Below are positions 11,460 to 23,259 of a DNA stretch of 64,000 bases, in pieces (the first letter of the stretch is position 1; the number at the start of each line of letters is the position of its first letter). The notes below the pieces were generated by a model, which searched no databases, was not told where the DNA came from, and saw nothing but the letters and a program-made list of their open reading frames with translations. The stretch lies in the NCBI GenBank assembly GCA_008508345.1, contig QNGE01002435.1:37137-101136 (forward strand), read 5' to 3'. The translations under genes were made by a program, and so were the position numbers. This DNA is from Paragonimus westermani (taxonomy: Eukaryota > Platyhelminthes > Trematoda > Plagiorchiida > Troglotrematidae).

Positions 11460-12775
11460 AGATCACCAGAGCGCGAAATAGCTTCTAGCATTGCTTGTGC
11501 GGCTTGAAAATTGCAAAACGGCGACACCTTTTCGTCAGCACAATCAAGATCAGTCAGTCTGTCACCAGTTAGGAGGTCCAAGCCGGCATCATGTGAGTGC
11601 CAAAGACAAGCCTCCCTTATACCATCCATCACAATACTGAACAAACATGGACAGCCTAGAGTCACGCAGCTCCTGGCGTTGAAACTGCCAAACAATTTAC
11701 CGTAAACTCTAACCTGAACACAAGTATGGCAATAAAGTGCCGACAGTACGTTCAAATACTTGCTCAGTACGCCCTTGTATTTGAGCGATTCCGAAAGTGT
11801 AAATCGATCCACCGAGTCGAACGAACCTCTAGAGTCGAGAAATATGGCGATTGTTGGCCGGCGGAACGTATGACGGTGTCCCAAAATTTGATGAAGAGTA
11901 AAAACGTGATCTGTACATCTCCGCCCACGGCGAAACCCCACCTGTCCTTCTCTAATTTCTGCCTCCCGAGCTGCACTGAATCGACGAAGTATAACGGATG
12001 CTAGAAACCCAGTAATGATCGGGACCAGCTTAATTCCCATATCGTTTTCACAAGAGCCCCGGACTACCTTCTTCAATATGTGCACTACTACCGAGTGACC
12101 CCAGCACGAACGAATGGCCTCTGTCGTCCACACAAGTTGAAACAACTCAGCCAAGGCCTCTAATAACGCTCCCGCACCTTCTTTGATAAGTGCCGGCACG
12201 AGGTCATCTGAACCAGCAGTCCGATTACCTCTGAGAGCTGAATTGCAATTGTGAACCCCAGTTTGATTGACTGACCCTAAATCTACCGAATACAGTGCTA
12301 CATTACAAGTTGGTGACGGCAACACAAACAGATGTAGGAGGTCAGCTAATCTGACCCGCAGAGTGTTCCACCAAACACTCATTAGGGACTAGTGCACCAC
12401 CTGCCTCGCTGACAGCTTCACTGACCGACGGTCTCCTGGGATCAGTAGAGCGGATAAGCCTGAGGAGTCTGCTGGTGTTCCCTGAAGCAGAAGCGGTTTC
12501 CACTTCCTTAGATTACCCCATTAACCACGCATCACGATCAGCCTTCGGGCTGCGCTTCACGTTCCTACCGATACCTCTTCCAGACTTGTTATCTGAACTG
12601 TGAGGAGGAATGTTTCGTCCAGCTTCTAACAACTCCAGGAATTTATCTGAAATCCAATGTCTGTTCAACCCACGAACCCCCGTATCGCATGCTACAGTAT
12701 CTGCCTCATAAAATGCCTGTGTGATTTGTATTCAGCAACTGTGCGGATCTTCAAGGTGAGATCTCTTAAGGCAGC
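11460..12775 (-). mobile_element. LINE copy 1: reverse transcriptase fragment
   Basis: Minus-strand fragment of a non-LTR retrotransposon. The linker before the RT (12720-12390) carries stops. An open frame of 308 codons then runs 12382-11456. RT landmarks by residue: AGSDDLVPAL near 56-65, VHILKK near 100, EGQVGFRRG at 145-153, motif A IFLDSRGSFDSVDR at 180-193 (catalytic Asp183), motif B VTLGCPCLF at 240-248, and motif C at 280-285. Motif C reads CADE instead of the usual YADD, so the second catalytic Asp is Glu and activity is doubtful. Sequence shared with copy 2 starts near 12775 and stops near 11460, so the endonuclease, the C-terminal part and the 3' tail are all absent. Loss of the 3' end is unusual for a direct insertion product. 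Confidence 0.88.
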
Positions 12776-15700
12776 CTTCTAAGGTGGTTTGGTACCTATG
12801 CTTTACCGATGATATAGCCAGTTTCTCAAAAGCCAGTCATTGCAGTCGGTATAGTCGTTGTCTAGAGAAAGTATGGACGAAGCGAAAACGTTGCGACGCA
12901 CGGTCCGAATCCAAGTAAATGTCAGTAAGAACGAAGTTTGTGAATGGGGCCCCATCACAAATTACAGTCTGTTTATATGACGTTACTTTCAGTCACCTGA
13001 ATTAACAACTTATCCTCTGGTGGATTTTAGCTTAGAGATACGATTAACTATTAGATGCTCGATGGATTAGAAATGTCAGACAACTCGGGCGGTAGCACAT
13101 AGTTCTTCTTGCCCAACAAACGAACGACCTCGAGGAACGTTGACAAGTACTGCAATTTCACACTTCAAAAACAAATTGGCCCCTGCTTGGAATAAAAGCA
13201 GCAAGCGGTCTGGAACGGGAAAACCACTTGATGCGAACCTAAGCTTTCGTCAATTCAGTTACCGATCTTATGAGCATTGTTTGATGTCAACTGGTACCAG
13301 TGAATACTTTACCGCGGACTTGCTTTATCAACTAGAGAGATAGAGTTACTACTTGTACACTTTATACGTACTAAAATCAAGACGATCGTACGTCAAAGTA
13401 ACGTCAGTGAGTCTCAATCACTGCTATCACTCAACGCACCGAACAACCGGTTCGAACTATTTGCAGGGTGTTGGGCAGAAGGTGGCAGAAATCAATGCGG
13501 TCGGATATGTAATTCACTACGTCAGAGTGATGTAGACCAATCTGATGTCTAGGTCAGTGCCACATTTTATTGACCACCGATAACAGAGTTGGCATCCGTG
13601 ATGTATGTGCTCATAATTCGAAACCCTCACGTGACCCAAGAAATATTCAACAATGCGTGCATGATTCACGGTGGCAAATTCTGATAACAGATGGTTCTGT
13701 ATTCTTTGTGAAGTTTTGTGACTCGCCAGGAAGAGGAAAACGGAAATGTATAAGTTTTATTTTGCTGAAGCAATGACTCCTTTGGATATTCGCTCAAGGT
13801 AAGGCGTTATTGGCAAATAATCCTTGTGGATCAGCTTCATGATAGGGTGTAAAATGCTGTGTCTACTACGGGCACTTAGCGTTGAATCAATAGTTACCAC
13901 GGTGGATGTTTACCAAACCAACTCTTCGCCCCCTAACGTTCCACATCCACCGGTTTCCTATGGAGTCATTCTAAGATGAATTGAAAGGAATGGGCATCAA
14001 CCTATCACCTGTCACGTACTGCACTAAATTAGTCTGGGGCCTAGCAAAGGATTCGGACTCGGAGCATAATCCTTTCGGTACCACAGGTTATTTTCGAGCG
14101 GTGCCCCTAACTTCACAATAGGGGTCCAGGGGACAATCAGCATCGATGGTTGAGACCAATGTCGAACGTACTCAAGAGCAGTAAACAATGGTTGTCGTGT
14201 TATGAGCTTCTGTGTTCCCAAAATTACGTTGTAAACCCATTACATGTCACCCCCTTCTGTAACGTTCACTACTGTCCCCGCCTCCATCTTTCATGTGTGT
14301 TGTGATCCTGAGAAGGGCAAACATATGTTGATATGTGCATACATCCATACATAACAAATGTCTATATTAATTATATAAATGAATACAACTTTATTAAGAA
14401 TAGACCGAATGGCCCGGCCCAGGCAAGTCGACTTAGAACAGACAGTATAGTAACCCTTTTTAAGGGGTAACTGAGTGTTCAAATAAATACAGTGCGTTAG
14501 CCAGCCATTAATACGCCTATATTGAGAAGCATCCTCCATAAGTCACCAACGCAGGCACAAGTCAAAATACATGATTAAAGCTGTTTAGGTATCGTGTAAT
14601 TATCCTGAAATGACACCAATTGGCATACGTATGCATGGTCTATTTTCGATTTTACGGTGAAGCGAACTGAGCGTCAATCGAACTTATGATTCCTTATCTC
14701 AAAGACAACAATCGTTCTGGTGAATTTCAGAGGAAAGGAGTAAGTTTTGAAGATCAGCAGATAGTTCAACCATTGTGCAGCATATCTGTCAACATGTCAA
14801 CTTTCTTGCATGTTGGGTACGCAATAGGCTTACCTGTGCGTAGTGCGGTACAGCCGCGGAAGAGATTGGAATGACCGGATGATGATAACGTTTTTCATTC
14901 GGGCCGGAAGCTCGAGGAGCGGCTCGCTCGTAAGAGTAGTTGTCCCGTAAAGCGTGTCGGTTACTAAATCCAAACGGCCTCTGTGACATCGATCACAGTT
15001 TTGGACTGTGCCGAGGCGAACACAATTTGCCCGAACGAACGAAGCAACAGCACACGCCACTAGAAGAATCGATTCGCCTAATGGTCAGACAACCTTCTGC
15101 AAGCCCAACCTTCCGTTAGCGTGAATTTGATTGGTCAAGTGGACTATGCCAGCGCTGATCGATACAATTCCGTTGGCTGCACTGCACTGCACGGTGTTGG
15201 CATTTGTTCGTGTGCCTACGCACGCGCACGGCACACTTGTGTGCGCACAGTGCAACCTGGCGAATCAGGTCAACGGAACAGAATGAAACTCGCATCAGAA
15301 AATTTCGCAGCTTGAGTCAGAGCCTTGATACGTCCAGTCACTGAAGTGTCACTACCACACATTTGCTCTTGACGTGGGTGGTTGTGCACGTTAGGTAGTT
15401 GGTGCAATTGCCTTGAAAGGAACGTCTGTGAGTACTGACAACGGGTTCCTTCTTGAGTGATCCACTGACGACAACAGTCATCCTGTGTCATGGCGCCTGT
15501 GTGCACACTCCCATCTCTACAACAAAGACGTAGGTAAATTCTACTTCGGATGCGAAATACACGTGCCTTGAGGTATAACCTCTGTTTCACACCCGGTATG
15601 TACACTCGTGGAAGTTGCACACAGTAACCTAACTTCGCCTGTGGTAAATGGCCCTTACCTGCCGTTCGTTGAACACGGTTTACGTAGTCTTCAGAGTGAC

Positions 15701-17745
15701 GGGCAGATAAACCATTGCAAATGAACGTAATAAAGTTTGATAAATAAACAAAAACGGGATTATGTGAAAAAAGAATACATTCGCAGTCTTGCTCAGTTTG
15801 ATAAGATGGGTGAATAATGACATGGAAACTGAAGGTTGGGTAGACAACGACTGAACAGCTCTAAGGACGTAGAACAACATATAGTTATGCATATTGAGTA
15901 ACTACGGTGCTTTTCTGAATGTTAGTCTGTTGGCGCAGCGCTTATGATCGATTGAAAGACAGGCTAATTACAGAGGGAAAGTCGACATGTTCCGATTACA
16001 ACCAAAGGGATCAAAGGCCCACCTACGTTCTGCACAGAAAACCAGGCTGCCATGCACGTAGCATATTGATCAACTAACAGACTTTCCATTTTTTGGGCAA
16101 CGGTCTGTTTCGTATATATCATCACCATTGGGGTATTTACAGCGAAAGGTTGTTAAGGTCAGTCACAACTGGCGCTGATTGTGATTTCCCAGTTGCAATA
16201 AAAAATCGGTTTTTGTTGACCATTCTTCAATCCAGTTGAAAATAAGTAGTATACGCATGACTATCCACTAAAGTGTGTAGTATTTCCTATAGGATAGTCC
16301 AGCAAAATGAACCATTACGCAGAGTTATGAAAGTGAATGGCATTTCTTTCGATGTTGGTAAATGTAAGCATTAATTAGTTTGAACCTAATCTAGAACCAA
16401 CAGCAAGAAACACGAATGAAGAGCGGAAATATGGTAGCAAATACTGTCCATGGGTTAGCATGTGAATAAGGTGCAGTTTCCACAAAAGACTTAACCAGTG
16501 CTACCAAAAAGTTTATTTTTGTTTATTACCTGTTGCTTTCTTAAAAGTATTGTCATCATCTTATAACTTGACTTAAAATACCTGAACAATGAAACCAGAA
16601 TCTTGGCAAAACGAATACACTCAGAGGAATGGTATATAAAGGTTAATTTGTGCCCAACAGTAAAAACAATGGATAAGCTTGATACAAGTACATCCGTCTA
16701 TGAACATCAGACTGAAAGTCACTTCGAAAAGACTCCAAGTCATCAAATTCAGGGATGTGCAAAACCTCCAGTCTTTTACCGTCCGATTTCCTGTTATCGA
16801 ATCCCATCCCTTCACAATGCCCATCAAGAACAAAATTTCACAGTTTTGATAACGTTTATGTCAGTGTGGTGAACTAACGTGATAAAATCAGCCAATAAGT
16901 TGTTCAAGAAATTGAAAGCATCCGTTAAGTTAGATGCTGAATTTTTACTGGACACGCAGAAGTATGAAGTAAGGACAGATAGGCGAATACGTTTGGTTGT
17001 AGATTGCATTATTGGAATAGTAGTAGTGGATTATCATTATGTACTTCATTAACCACGCGCAAAACGATAGTGACAAAACGAAGAAATGATGTTCAGTCTA
17101 CCTTTTGTTACCAAGCCTACTGTACACAGACCGTCCTAAACTCGCCTCAATATTCCTGACCCAATCCTTACTGATTCAACTCCTGTCATCGAGTATGTCT
17201 ATCTGATGAAGTGTAGCTAGCAAACTTAGTGTTCCAGGTGATGTAACTCATGGCAGAGGTAGAGAACTTTGGTACTTTCCTGAGAGTTTGCTGAATGGGT
17301 TTGTATTGATTATGTGGATAGTCTGTTAACCCGTGAGCGCGATAGGTAAGCTGGGCCTGACTAGCCACAGGACGAGGGTATGTGTGTATGTCACGCGCAA
17401 GAAGCCCACCAGTTTAACTCTGTGAAGCCACAGTCTAAAGTGTGCCAGTCCTACAAATGGGCGATAAACGTGGGATATGACACCACCTAGGCTTCCGAGT
17501 TGGGAAGAACGTGAATGTTGCTTAAAACAAAAGTGTACAGGACCGCGAGGATATCAGTATGTCAGGAAACAGAGGCCAGATGAGGCCATCCAAAGATTTG
17601 TCTAAAGTGTCATCCGATTCTGCCCATTTTTCGAAGGATGTGAAATTAACCAGACAAATAAGGAGCGAACGACCTGTCAGAAAGGCAAAAGTTCTTGCAT
17701 GAGCTGACCAAACAGGAGTTGATAATCATTGGTGGCTGCTGGTCG
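12776..17745. other. Long stretch without a supported gene
   Basis: Many short ORFs occur, the largest at 15270-15620 (minus, 116 codons), without recognised domains or paired splice sites. Intergenic or intronic sequence cannot be told apart here. Confidence 0.45.
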
Positions 17746-17995
17746 TCAGTCGTGCCCAATGTGGGGTCAGTGGCATAGTGGTCAACACGGTTGCCGCATG
17801 AAAACATGGCCAGAGTTCTAATCCAGACCGTGAGAGATATGAACCATTGACGAGCCCTGATGAGAACAAAACTCAAGTCTAGCGCTTATTTTGGAAAGGG
17901 GCGGACTGGAAGATCTATGAGAATGTGACAGCTGAGATCATTTGTAGGTAATCTTCAAATCTTACGAAAATCAAAATCCCCTACTACTCATCAGT
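17746..17995 (+). repeat. tRNA-derived SINE, full length, diverged
   Basis: The head carries a pol III A box (TGGCATAGTGG, 17771-17781) and a B-box-like GTTCTAATCC (17815-17824). The body follows with CTCAAGTCTAG, a GGCTGGCTGG-like block, and the tail CCCCTACTACTCATCAG. It matches the copy at 42130-42352 throughout but is more diverged. A weak direct repeat (AATCATTGGT at the left, AACGATTGGT at the right) may be an eroded target duplication. Confidence 0.8.
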
Positions 17996-18300
17996 AACGA
18001 TTGGTTTTCGCCAACTGTAGACACGTAGAATGTACGTTAGAATGGAAGGTGAAATGAAAATCTATTATACGTTGACAATGAAACTGGACTAGTTTAGAGA
18101 ACACGACCCTAGAATCATGGTAACTTCAGCCCTCCCAATAGGGGTCACTGATTCAAAATAACCGTTAGTGTCAATGAATATTGACGTATGAGAACATTCT
18201 GCCCATCACCCTCTGGATGAAGTTGACACCATAATGACCACTTCACCTGTTTGTCTTATTTCCGTTTTCTTGTTAAGTGTAAAAATATCTAAGTCATTAT

Positions 18301-18660
18301 GGTGGAAATCTACTCGATTCACCTCTTATCCAAACCCCGACACAACAGAGGACCTGACGAACGGCCGATGAAAATATCGCATTAAACATACAATATCAAG
18401 ATTGGACGAACGGTCTCAGTGTTGTGCCTTCCGGTATTCGCCAATTCATCGGTTCCGTACTGCACCAATTTACTTACAGTTTGTGAATTTGCATGTGCTT
18501 ATGCGATCAGCCAATGGCAGACTGTGATTTCTTTAATACTGTTGTACATCCATAAATTCGGCGTCTCAACTCATGATTAACAATTGTTTACTGCTACCAG
18601 TATCAGGTCTTCACCTTATCACTTGCATGAGAAGTTGCAATTCAAGTACGATTTCTAGGG
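18301..18660 (+). repeat. Dispersed repeat R1, copy a
   Basis: Resembles 61551-61895 in the same orientation. Shared landmarks in order are GAAATCTACTC.ATTCAC, CC(G/T)ACACAA, GT(G/T).TTGCACCTTCCG-like, CAGACTG.GATTTCTT, GTTGTACATCC.TAAATTCGGC and CTTATCACTTG. Small indels separate the copies. No coding capacity is shared, and the family is not recognised. Confidence 0.75.
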
Positions 18661-18694
18661 TTATTCGAAGTCCCTAATTCCGAGTATCACCGTC

Positions 18695-18877
18695 AATCTC
18701 ATTACAAATATGCACTACTGACGAGCTCCAATGAGAGCGGAACTCAAGTCTAGTGCTTCTTTTCGGAAGAGGCTGGCTGGAAAGTCTATCTGAATGCGAA
18801 GGCTGCGATCAAATGTGAGTGATGGTCAACTTGAAAATAAACCAAATCCCAGACTACTCATCATTAATCTCATTACA
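18695..18877 (+). repeat. SINE, head-truncated, with 12-bp target-site duplication
   Basis: The SINE itself is 18707-18865 and starts inside the body (ATGCACTACTGACGAGCTCC), so the tRNA head is missing. It ends with CCCAGACTACTCATCATT. A perfect 12-bp direct repeat AATCTCATTACA flanks it (18695-18706 and 18866-18877), as expected for LINE-driven integration with 5' truncation. This copy is the best reference for the body and tail of the family. Confidence 0.88.
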
Positions 18878-19125
18878 CTCAATTTGATTGACTTCTAGTT
18901 TGCTGAACTCCAGGTTTCCTCCAGCTTACTAACTTGTGGGTCAATTAACCGTGTTACCGCAATTGTCCCCCAAAAATGTATTGATTGCGACCACTAAAAT
19001 TTCGCACAAACCTGTGCCAGGTACATTAACGGGGCATATCTGCCCATCATACGTGCAACCAGAAATCAATTGTCATTTCGGAAACAATTGGTTTCATTGA
19101 ACAGTTTTCACAAAACAATTAAAAC

Positions 19126-19441
19126 ATGCGAAATATTGTTTTAAGTATCGATAAGTGCACTGCCACATCTAAAGGTGATAATTCGTCGGACAGCTGGTGC
19201 ATGAAACGTAATTAGACGTGACAACCCGATCCCAATTCAAAGATGCCTGATGAGTTGCAACCATCTACCGGACCGATCTAATATCACTGCGCCACTACCG
19301 GTTTCGCTCCCCGAAAAGCACAACGGCGTCAACGGATCAGCTCTTCAAACAGATGTGTCTGGGTTGACGCTCATTATGATATTGATCCACACGGACGACA
19401 ACAGCGGTAAACAGAATGCGCAGCTTAAGAAATCCGAAGAA
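19126..19441 (+). repeat. Dispersed repeat R2, copy A, with an open frame
   Basis: Paired with an inverted copy at 32474-32833. The central 135 bp (about 19252-19386) differ from copy B at only three positions, all amino-acid-changing in the shared open frame, while the flanks are more diverged. The frame runs from 19250 to 19459 and includes LPDRSNITAPLPVSLPEK. It matches no domain I know. Because the few changes are all replacements, young duplication explains the identity better than purifying selection. Confidence 0.75.
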
Positions 19442-20351
19442 ATATGTTCCAAGTCATAGACAGTATAATAAACCTTACGCGTGTGAATATGTGCCAGTGA
19501 TCGATGGAGGAGCGACCTAATAGAACGAAGCTCGAGTGAAAACACGAAGGTGGGATACACAGGCAGCAATTACACGGCCACAACACCCCCGTGTTAGCTC
19601 GCAAGCCAGTCCAAACTGTAGCTGGGCTCTGTATCCCAATTCGAACTGATCGACGCTCCCGAGATGGTGTGTAGAGGGTCGTACGAAGTGGGCCTGGTTA
19701 TTTATGGCGTCCGTTCGCATCAGTGATGGGTGGTGTTGTCTATCCCTGATCTTGCAAATGGTCGAAATCTCGTACGCTTCCAGTCCACAGGCCCGACCAA
19801 CTTCAATCGGTCCCGACAGACACAATCGAACTTTGCTCGCTTATCGCCCTCTGCAGTATCCGAATGTCCCAGGCTGTGCCGAAGACGTCAATTTTCCGTA
19901 CGTTCACTAATAGGCTTGACAACATTCCGACAATCCAACATCTTTGGATTCTACGACTGAGTGCACGACATTCAACCCCGTTCGTAATGGCCGCCAGAAC
20001 ATTATTCCTTTCAGTGTCTTGTTAGTCACTGTATGATGCGAGATTCTTTAGGTCACTAGGGCTTCGACCCCTGCATATTCTCAACGCATACCAGAAAGTC
20101 ACGCGGTTGGTATGCATTTCTTCAATGAGTGATTCCAAAGTTCCACCATTTGCACTATTTGCAGCTGGGCTATACAGTATCGTTTAGGCGTGTCTCATAT
20201 TGTGTAGCTTGGGTCAATGGTTAAACTGGTGGCGGCTAAAACGCGGTTCATCTTCCGTCACAACTCCCTCTGAAAGAACACGATGTGACGAACAAATGCA
20301 TCATCGATCGTAGGCTACTGAGAGGTACACACTCCATCACAAAGCTCGAAT
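19442..20351. other. Stretch without a supported gene, downstream of gypsy integrase
   Basis: This lies on the 3' side of the minus-strand gypsy integrase fragment, so it could include the integrase C-terminus and LTR of that element. A minus frame at 19517-19825 and a plus frame at 19730-19960 are open, but neither has a recognisable motif. No LTR pair was found. Confidence 0.4.
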
Positions 20352-20872
20352 TCAGACCACGCGCTCTGACAGACAGGTGATGACCAAGCAGTATTTCCGA
20401 TCATGAAGAGCGGAACTAAATAGGCCCATGATATCAGTGGCAATCATGGACCAAGACGACATTGAGCGGATGACAAGTTGTACTAGCGCATCTACTGGCC
20501 TGGAACTTTCCTCTGTTCTTTGGCGGATGACACAATTACGTACGGACATTTCCATAACGATTGACCTTGCTGATCTCCCCACAGTTTATTCATCCAGCGT
20601 TCCCTTTCGCCTATCCCAGGACGACTGGTATATGCACATGCTATGATCCGAAGAATGAGTTCATGTAGCACTACAAGACATCTAAATACAACCAGTTCTC
20701 TGTAAGTTGTACACGGGATTGAGACTGGAGGTCCAAACCACCCCGATCCGGTCAGTTTGTCGGTGTCGATGTCCACCGTTTTTCTGTCGATCTGAATGAC
20801 AGTCACTGATGGCGGAATGTAGCACCGCTTTTGGTGGTTACAGCAAATACCGATAATAATGTAAATAATCAA
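20352..20872 (-). pseudogene. gypsy integrase core fragment
   Basis: The frame 20582-20352 contains MSSWSMIATDIMGLFSSAL and then YCLVITCLSERVV. This matches the start of the integrase catalytic core, in which the Asp of TDIMGP is the first residue of the D-D-E triad and Y.LVI.D lies downstream. The second triad Asp is replaced (the family's VITD reads VITC). A tryptophan-rich stretch upstream (near 20700-20600) is compatible with the zinc-binding HHCC region but is too broken to confirm. Confidence 0.78.
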
Positions 20873-21565
20873 TCTAGCAATGTCCTAAACCAGTGGGAAT
20901 CTGATAGCACTTCGGAGCCGTCCCTTGGTGAGCAGCTAACAAGCTGCAGTAGAAGACCGATCCAGTTGTTGATAACTCTGCAAGAGAAGAACTGCTGCCT
21001 GAGAGAGGGCCGAGATCGAAGCTTGTAGATCTTTTTGCTGTAACCCCTTCTACCGTTATCGGCCACCGAGGAAAGGAATTGCTACACGAGTCCTCCGTTA
21101 AATGAGAAGTGTGTGAGGATTGAGTCATCGCGGAATCTTTGAAACTTGAGTGGATAAAGATCAAGAGTTCCAAGACGATACTCGCGGGAGAAATGCCATA
21201 GACCAGTGACCATTTTGGTCGTTGCTCACAGGACTTGCTCAACAACGAGTATTTCTTTCTTCAGGCAGGTACCCACGACTTGACTGGCATATTCAGTTCT
21301 ATTTATGTTGTGCAACGCAAAACGACTGAACCTCATCCATGAGCTTGATACTGGGAGCCCGGCCTCGTGTGGCATAATATCTGCTTTTGTCAGGTTCATA
21401 TCGCCCTAATCCACTGATCCAGGCTCCTGTTTGTCGATTGCTTATAGTTCGTACAAATTGAATACAGAAGGCATATTTCCTACAGTCACCACATCCAGTG
21501 GAAGTCCCGAAAGACTGTCAGTTGCTTGATCCTCGCAGCCTACACGGAATTCATGCCGAAAGTCG

Positions 21566-21990
21566 TCATTTAAATATCTCGCGCATCTGCACCGTGATCT
21601 CGTTCGTTCCTCTACTCAGTAAAACTGTGAGTGCAGCATGATCCCTGCGGAGTATGAATAGACGTCCGAATAAGGAACGGTGTCGTTTTTCACAGGTGCA
21701 ACCACATGCGAGGTCTTCCTCCTCGTCAGCCGAGTACGACAATTTTGCAAATAGATTCTCCCGGGAAACACATGCGATCACCTTTTCCTGACCATCTCGT
21801 GTCTGGGATAGTGCTGCTACTGAACTAATATTTTGAGCATTCATAGAAACAACGTGGGGCAGTTCTGGTCGAAAACTTCCGCAACAGAAGTAGATATGTT
21901 ATGCCATTTCACTTGATCGAACGCAGACTGTTGTGTTGATTTTCATTCAAATGGGATTTTCTCCCACGCCAATACGTGCACTGGTCCTGT
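21566..21990 (-). pseudogene. gypsy RNase H domain fragment
   Basis: The frame at 21844-21566 reads VAALSQTRDGQEKVIACVSR, then LSYSADEEEDLA, then a histidine/arginine stretch and LFGRLFILRRDHAALTVL. These match the order of RNase H landmarks in Ty3/gypsy pol: the GAVLSQ and IAYASR region, the tyrosine-rich K-E-L-L-A helix, and the FILRTDHAAL strand. The connection upstream (21990-21850) is in a different frame, so at least one frameshift separates them. Confidence 0.8.
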
Positions 21991-22580
21991 TAAAGTGGCA
22001 AAGTCTTGTAGTCAGCGTAAGTCACAAGACCGCATACCCAAGTACTCCCCAAATTACCACTCGTCCTGTGGAACAGCAACCTCTGCAGTTGCGCGAGTGA
22101 TGGTCGGATTCCATAGGTGGATATGGTGCATCTCAGCAATTCGATTTCATAGAAAACGAATTCTCCAGCAGTCGAAACATCACATGTAGGCGAGATTAGT
22201 GCTCTTCATTTATGGAGCCCAATATACAGGTGTGGTCCATTCAACTCTCGTGCCCGGGACGATCAGTTGGTGAATGGTTCATGAAGTCTTACTGAGCAGT
22301 TGGTGCTGAACGGAGATTGATTTGCAGTGGTTTGTGCTGGAAATGTTCGTCGAACATTAGGATAGCTGGATGTTGCGTAAGATGCACAAACAACACGGTT
22401 CGGTAAAATTCAGCCTCGGGATAACTGATTAGCTCGATCAGTTCGTTTGACAATATTTCGTCTATGACAGTAGTCACGGATTCTCGTTTAGCCAAAGTAA
22501 CCGGGTGAAGTTGTATTACTGGGAATTGCTGTGTTCCGAGGGATGGCAGTTGAGTTTCGCCCAACAACCTCTTCATGTAG

Positions 22581-23121
22581 AGTGTGGCACGCAGTTTTCA
22601 AGGTCGAATTGTTCATCGCCGTAGTCTTCATTTGATCATTGGAAGGTGTTATCTTCAGTGGCACTGTTGCACTCCAAAACTGCGGAGAATTCGGTTGATC
22701 GAACAACCCACATACTTACTAACACTAACCAATGTTGGTTAGATTCATATTTACACCACGATAAAATGTCTAATGTGAACATGAGCATTGGTGTAACTGT
22801 TAAGCGTATGGGCTGAGGGATATAGCGGCAAATCGACTAAATTCCTATCATGGAAACTTGGAGGAATCATCGTTTCAGAGACGCTGAATCTAATTTCATA
22901 TCATTAGCTGCCTTACGATCGTGTACACAAACGGCCGCCGACCGAACGTCCAATGAAGGGGACTTGAGTGTTGGAAATGCGTTCTGTAAAACAATGACTG
23001 ACGTTGACCAGATGTGCCCTAGGTAACACGTCCAAGTCCCACTACCGTAATTGCCAAAACAGATACTGATTATAGGATCGGCGCTGCTGTTGGTACACCG
23101 ATCACTTTGTAAACGATGTAC
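22581..23121. other. Stretch without a supported gene, upstream of gypsy RT
   Basis: This lies 5' of the gypsy RT on its coding strand, where protease and gag would be expected, but no Asp-Ser/Thr-Gly protease motif or CCHC zinc knuckle was seen. A 93-codon minus frame at 22867-23148 overlaps the left arm of the SINE palindrome and is not recognised. Confidence 0.4.
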
Positions 23122-23259
23122 AAACCTCAGTTCACTAATGACCATCACTCACATTTGATCGCAGCTTTCGCATTCAGATAGACTTTGCAGCCAGCCTCGA
23201 TCTGAATGCGAAGGCTGCAATCAAATGTGAGTGATGGTCAACTTGAAAAACCTCAGTTC
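23122..23259. repeat. Palindromic SINE dimer with 12-bp target-site duplication
   Basis: The left arm (23134 to about 23199) is the SINE body on the minus strand and the right arm (about 23200-23247) is the same segment on the plus strand. The SINE 3' ends face outward, with GACCATCACTCACATTTGAT at the left mirrored by ATCAAATGTGAGTGATGGTC at the right. The unit is bounded by perfect 12-bp direct repeats AAACCTCAGTTC (23122-23133 and 23248-23259), so it appears to have arrived as one insertion. It would fold into a strong hairpin. Confidence 0.88.

Larger units (their letters stand above)
20352..22580 (-). mobile_element. Ty3/gypsy LTR retrotransposon pol, decayed
   Basis: On the minus strand, domains lie in the Ty3/gypsy order. 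RT N-terminus is at 22576-22400 (HPVTLAKRESVTTVIDEIL, the segment just before the palm). The RT-to-RNase H connection is at 21990-21850 (PFE.KSTQQSAFDQVKWH). RNase H is at 21844-21566 and integrase core at 20582-20352. Frameshifts and stops break every domain, and much of the RT palm (22290-22000) could not be followed. LTRs, gag and protease were not identified. It is a fossil, not an active element. RNase H followed by integrase, with no intervening RT, excludes BEL/Pao-specific or copia (integrase-first) order. Confidence 0.82.
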
